Below are positions 63,859 to 64,000 of a DNA stretch of 64,000 nt, piece by piece. The stretch covers positions 116,949 through 180,948 of the forward strand of contig JABCTZ010000017.1 of the NCBI GenBank assembly GCA_018238155.1. Reading direction: 5' to 3'. Numbering within the stretch: position 1 is the stretch's first letter; every line of letters starts with the position of its first letter. The notes under the pieces are model-generated. The model was given only the letters and a program-made list of their open reading frames with translations. It searched no databases and had not been told where the DNA came from. The stretch comes from Candidatus Heimdallarchaeota archaeon (GTDB lineage Archaea; Asgardarchaeota; Heimdallarchaeia; JABLTI01). The position numbers were made by a program, and so were the translations under genes.

Positions 63859-64000
63859 CTACTCTTCTTTTTTCTTGATTTCTTTTGCTATTTCCTCTAT
63901 TGATAATTCTTTTAACCACTCTTTTCTTTCGTATAATCCCCTTCCCCTTTTTCGAACATTTGCAAAAATCGTATCATATCTGTTACTCCTAGTTCTCTTT
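63859..64000 (-). CDS. C-terminal part of a gene running off the right edge
   Basis: A leftward frame without stops from the edge ends at a TAG (63859-63861). Visible residues include RYDTIFANVRKRGRGLYERK and, at the end, ELSIEEIAKEIKKKEE, a helical basic segment. No family can be named. It begins the next unit after fragment e, with its stop about ten bases from the CCA, the same layout as the other leftward units. Confidence 0.55.
   Translation of the reverse strand, partial: KRTRSNRYDTIFANVRKRGRGLYERKEWLKELSIEEIAKEIKKKEE

Overview
The window is AT-rich DNA from an archaeon. Archaeal signs: two tRNA genes with introns at position 37/38, PurP-type FAICAR synthetases (the archaeal last steps of purine synthesis), a PurS/PurQ/PurL FGAM synthase, AbrB-PhoU and DUF47 phosphate regulators, a RadA-like recombinase, TATA-type promoters and a membrane protein with a cytoplasmic winged helix. 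A longin/roadblock-like protein (45467-46231) and the mixed gene set fit an Asgard-type lineage, but that placement is an inference and was not tested.

Layout. 1-6.0 kb: end of a membrane protein, tRNA-Arg, an acetyltransferase, an SCP2/iron-sulfur flavoprotein fusion, a small-molecule kinase and an S9 peptidase. 6.1-16.7 kb: a dense phosphate island with two PstB, two PstS, PstC, PstA, a PiT permease and four PhoU-family proteins. 16.9-18.2 kb: a secreted papain-like protein. 18.4-43.1 kb: de novo purine synthesis (two PurP, PurE, PurD, PurF, PurL, PurQ, PurS, PurM) mixed with a FetAB-like transporter, two MFS carriers, a PfkB kinase, an HAD phosphatase, a LarA-like protein and a Rieske protein. 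43.1-47.8 kb: HisA-like, FIST, longin-like, HD and GNAT proteins.

From tRNA-Val (47946-48054) onward the window is accessory DNA. Directly behind this tRNA lies a block with a Cas1-like protein (48652-50535) that carries an N-terminal winged helix and zinc motifs. Its fold order and E387/H468/D481 match Cas1/casposase. No CRISPR array or effector genes are visible. A Cas4-like nuclease follows, then a group of four spaced repeats, two strong hairpins, a free-standing LAGLIDADG protein, an alpha-solenoid protein, a 700-residue protein with two predicted PD-(D/E)XK nuclease domains, an AbrB regulator with a phased operator, a possible structured RNA and a RadA-like protein.

From 58.58 kb to the end, five clear and one decayed copy of the same tRNA 3' fragment (T-arm, acceptor strand and CCA), all in one orientation, cut the DNA into short units. 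Each unit holds one compact module, mostly toxin-antitoxin: HicBA, a PIN pair, RHH-PIN and AbrB-PIN. No matching 5' tRNA half is present. Truncated relatives of the small gene beside the Cas1-like gene sit directly behind two of these fragments. I read this as a tRNA-targeted cassette array, possibly produced by Cas1-like or other integrases, and consider it the most interesting part of the window.
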